A stretch of DNA of 15,036 nucleotides from positions 1 to 15,036 of the forward strand of contig JAMDBG010000173.1 of NCBI GenBank assembly GCA_023487865.1, in the 5' to 3' direction. The translations under genes and the position numbers were made by a program. Below the pieces are notes generated by a model, which worked only from the letters and a program-made list of their open reading frames with translations, had not been told where the DNA came from and searched no databases. The DNA is from Deltaproteobacteria bacterium. Its GTDB lineage: Bacteria > Desulfobacterota > Syntrophia > Syntrophales > UBA5619. Shown here in pieces: positions 14,999-15,036 of the stretch; the first letter of the stretch is position 1; each line of letters opens with the position of its first letter.

Positions 14999-15032
14999 AT
15001 GGCGATCGGCTGCCTCGGGAGTGTATCGCCAT
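14999..15032 (+). terminator. Candidate terminator after the second lyase gene
   Basis: ATGGCGAT (14999-15006) and ATCGCCAT (15025-15032) form a perfect 8-base stem with an 18-base loop, starting nine bases after the stop codon. CTTT follows and the window ends there, so a U-tract cannot be confirmed. Confidence 0.4.
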
Positions 15033-15036
15033 CTTT

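Overview
The window reads as a piece of a GC-rich, Gram-negative, anaerobic bacterial chromosome. Anaerobic CoA-thioester enzymes dominate it: two subunits of the 2-hydroxyacyl-CoA dehydratase / benzoyl-CoA reductase family, two family III CoA-transferases and two CitE-like CoA-ester lyases. They sit beside a tripartite tricarboxylate transporter and two envelope proteins, a periplasmic M23 peptidase and an omptin-like outer membrane protease. This mix fits Desulfobacterota, for example a syntrophic or sulfate-reducing lineage, but no marker gene is present and the assignment is inference.

Left region (1-2835, minus strand). A near-consensus promoter at 2807-2835 drives a short remnant of an acyl-CoA ligase (2572-2730), then a 373-residue BcrC/HgdB-like subunit (1426-2547), then a 407+ residue BcrB/HgdA-like subunit cut by the left edge (1-1221). 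The two subunit genes are separated by an inverted repeat pair that looks like a REP/MITE-type element. The order small subunit then large subunit matches bcrC-bcrB / badD-badE, so an activating ATPase may lie beyond the left edge.

Middle region (2929-7400). It holds an AT-richer gene for a LysM/M23 peptidase that starts with TTG, about 600 bases with no supportable gene, and an omptin-like protease with all four catalytic positions. Divergent from these is a family III CoA-transferase (6087-7244). Its last 29 codons have been thrown out of frame by a 26-base inverted copy of a sequence 65 bases upstream.

Right region (7402-14990). A six-gene minus-strand operon, tctC-tctB-tctA-citE-like-CaiB-like-Ldh2-like, has a strong promoter at 13935-13963 and tight gene spacing. 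A second citE-like gene (14049-14990) is transcribed divergently from the same intergenic region. Read together, the transporter would import a carboxylate, the CoA-transferase would activate it, the lyase would cleave the acyl-CoA, and the NAD(P)-dependent Ldh2-type enzyme would interconvert a 2-hydroxy and a 2-oxo acid. The natural substrate cannot be read from the sequence. A hydroxylated dicarboxylate such as citramalate or malate would need no extra hydratase, and none is seen.

No tRNA, rRNA, CRISPR array, transposase gene or prophage gene was seen.
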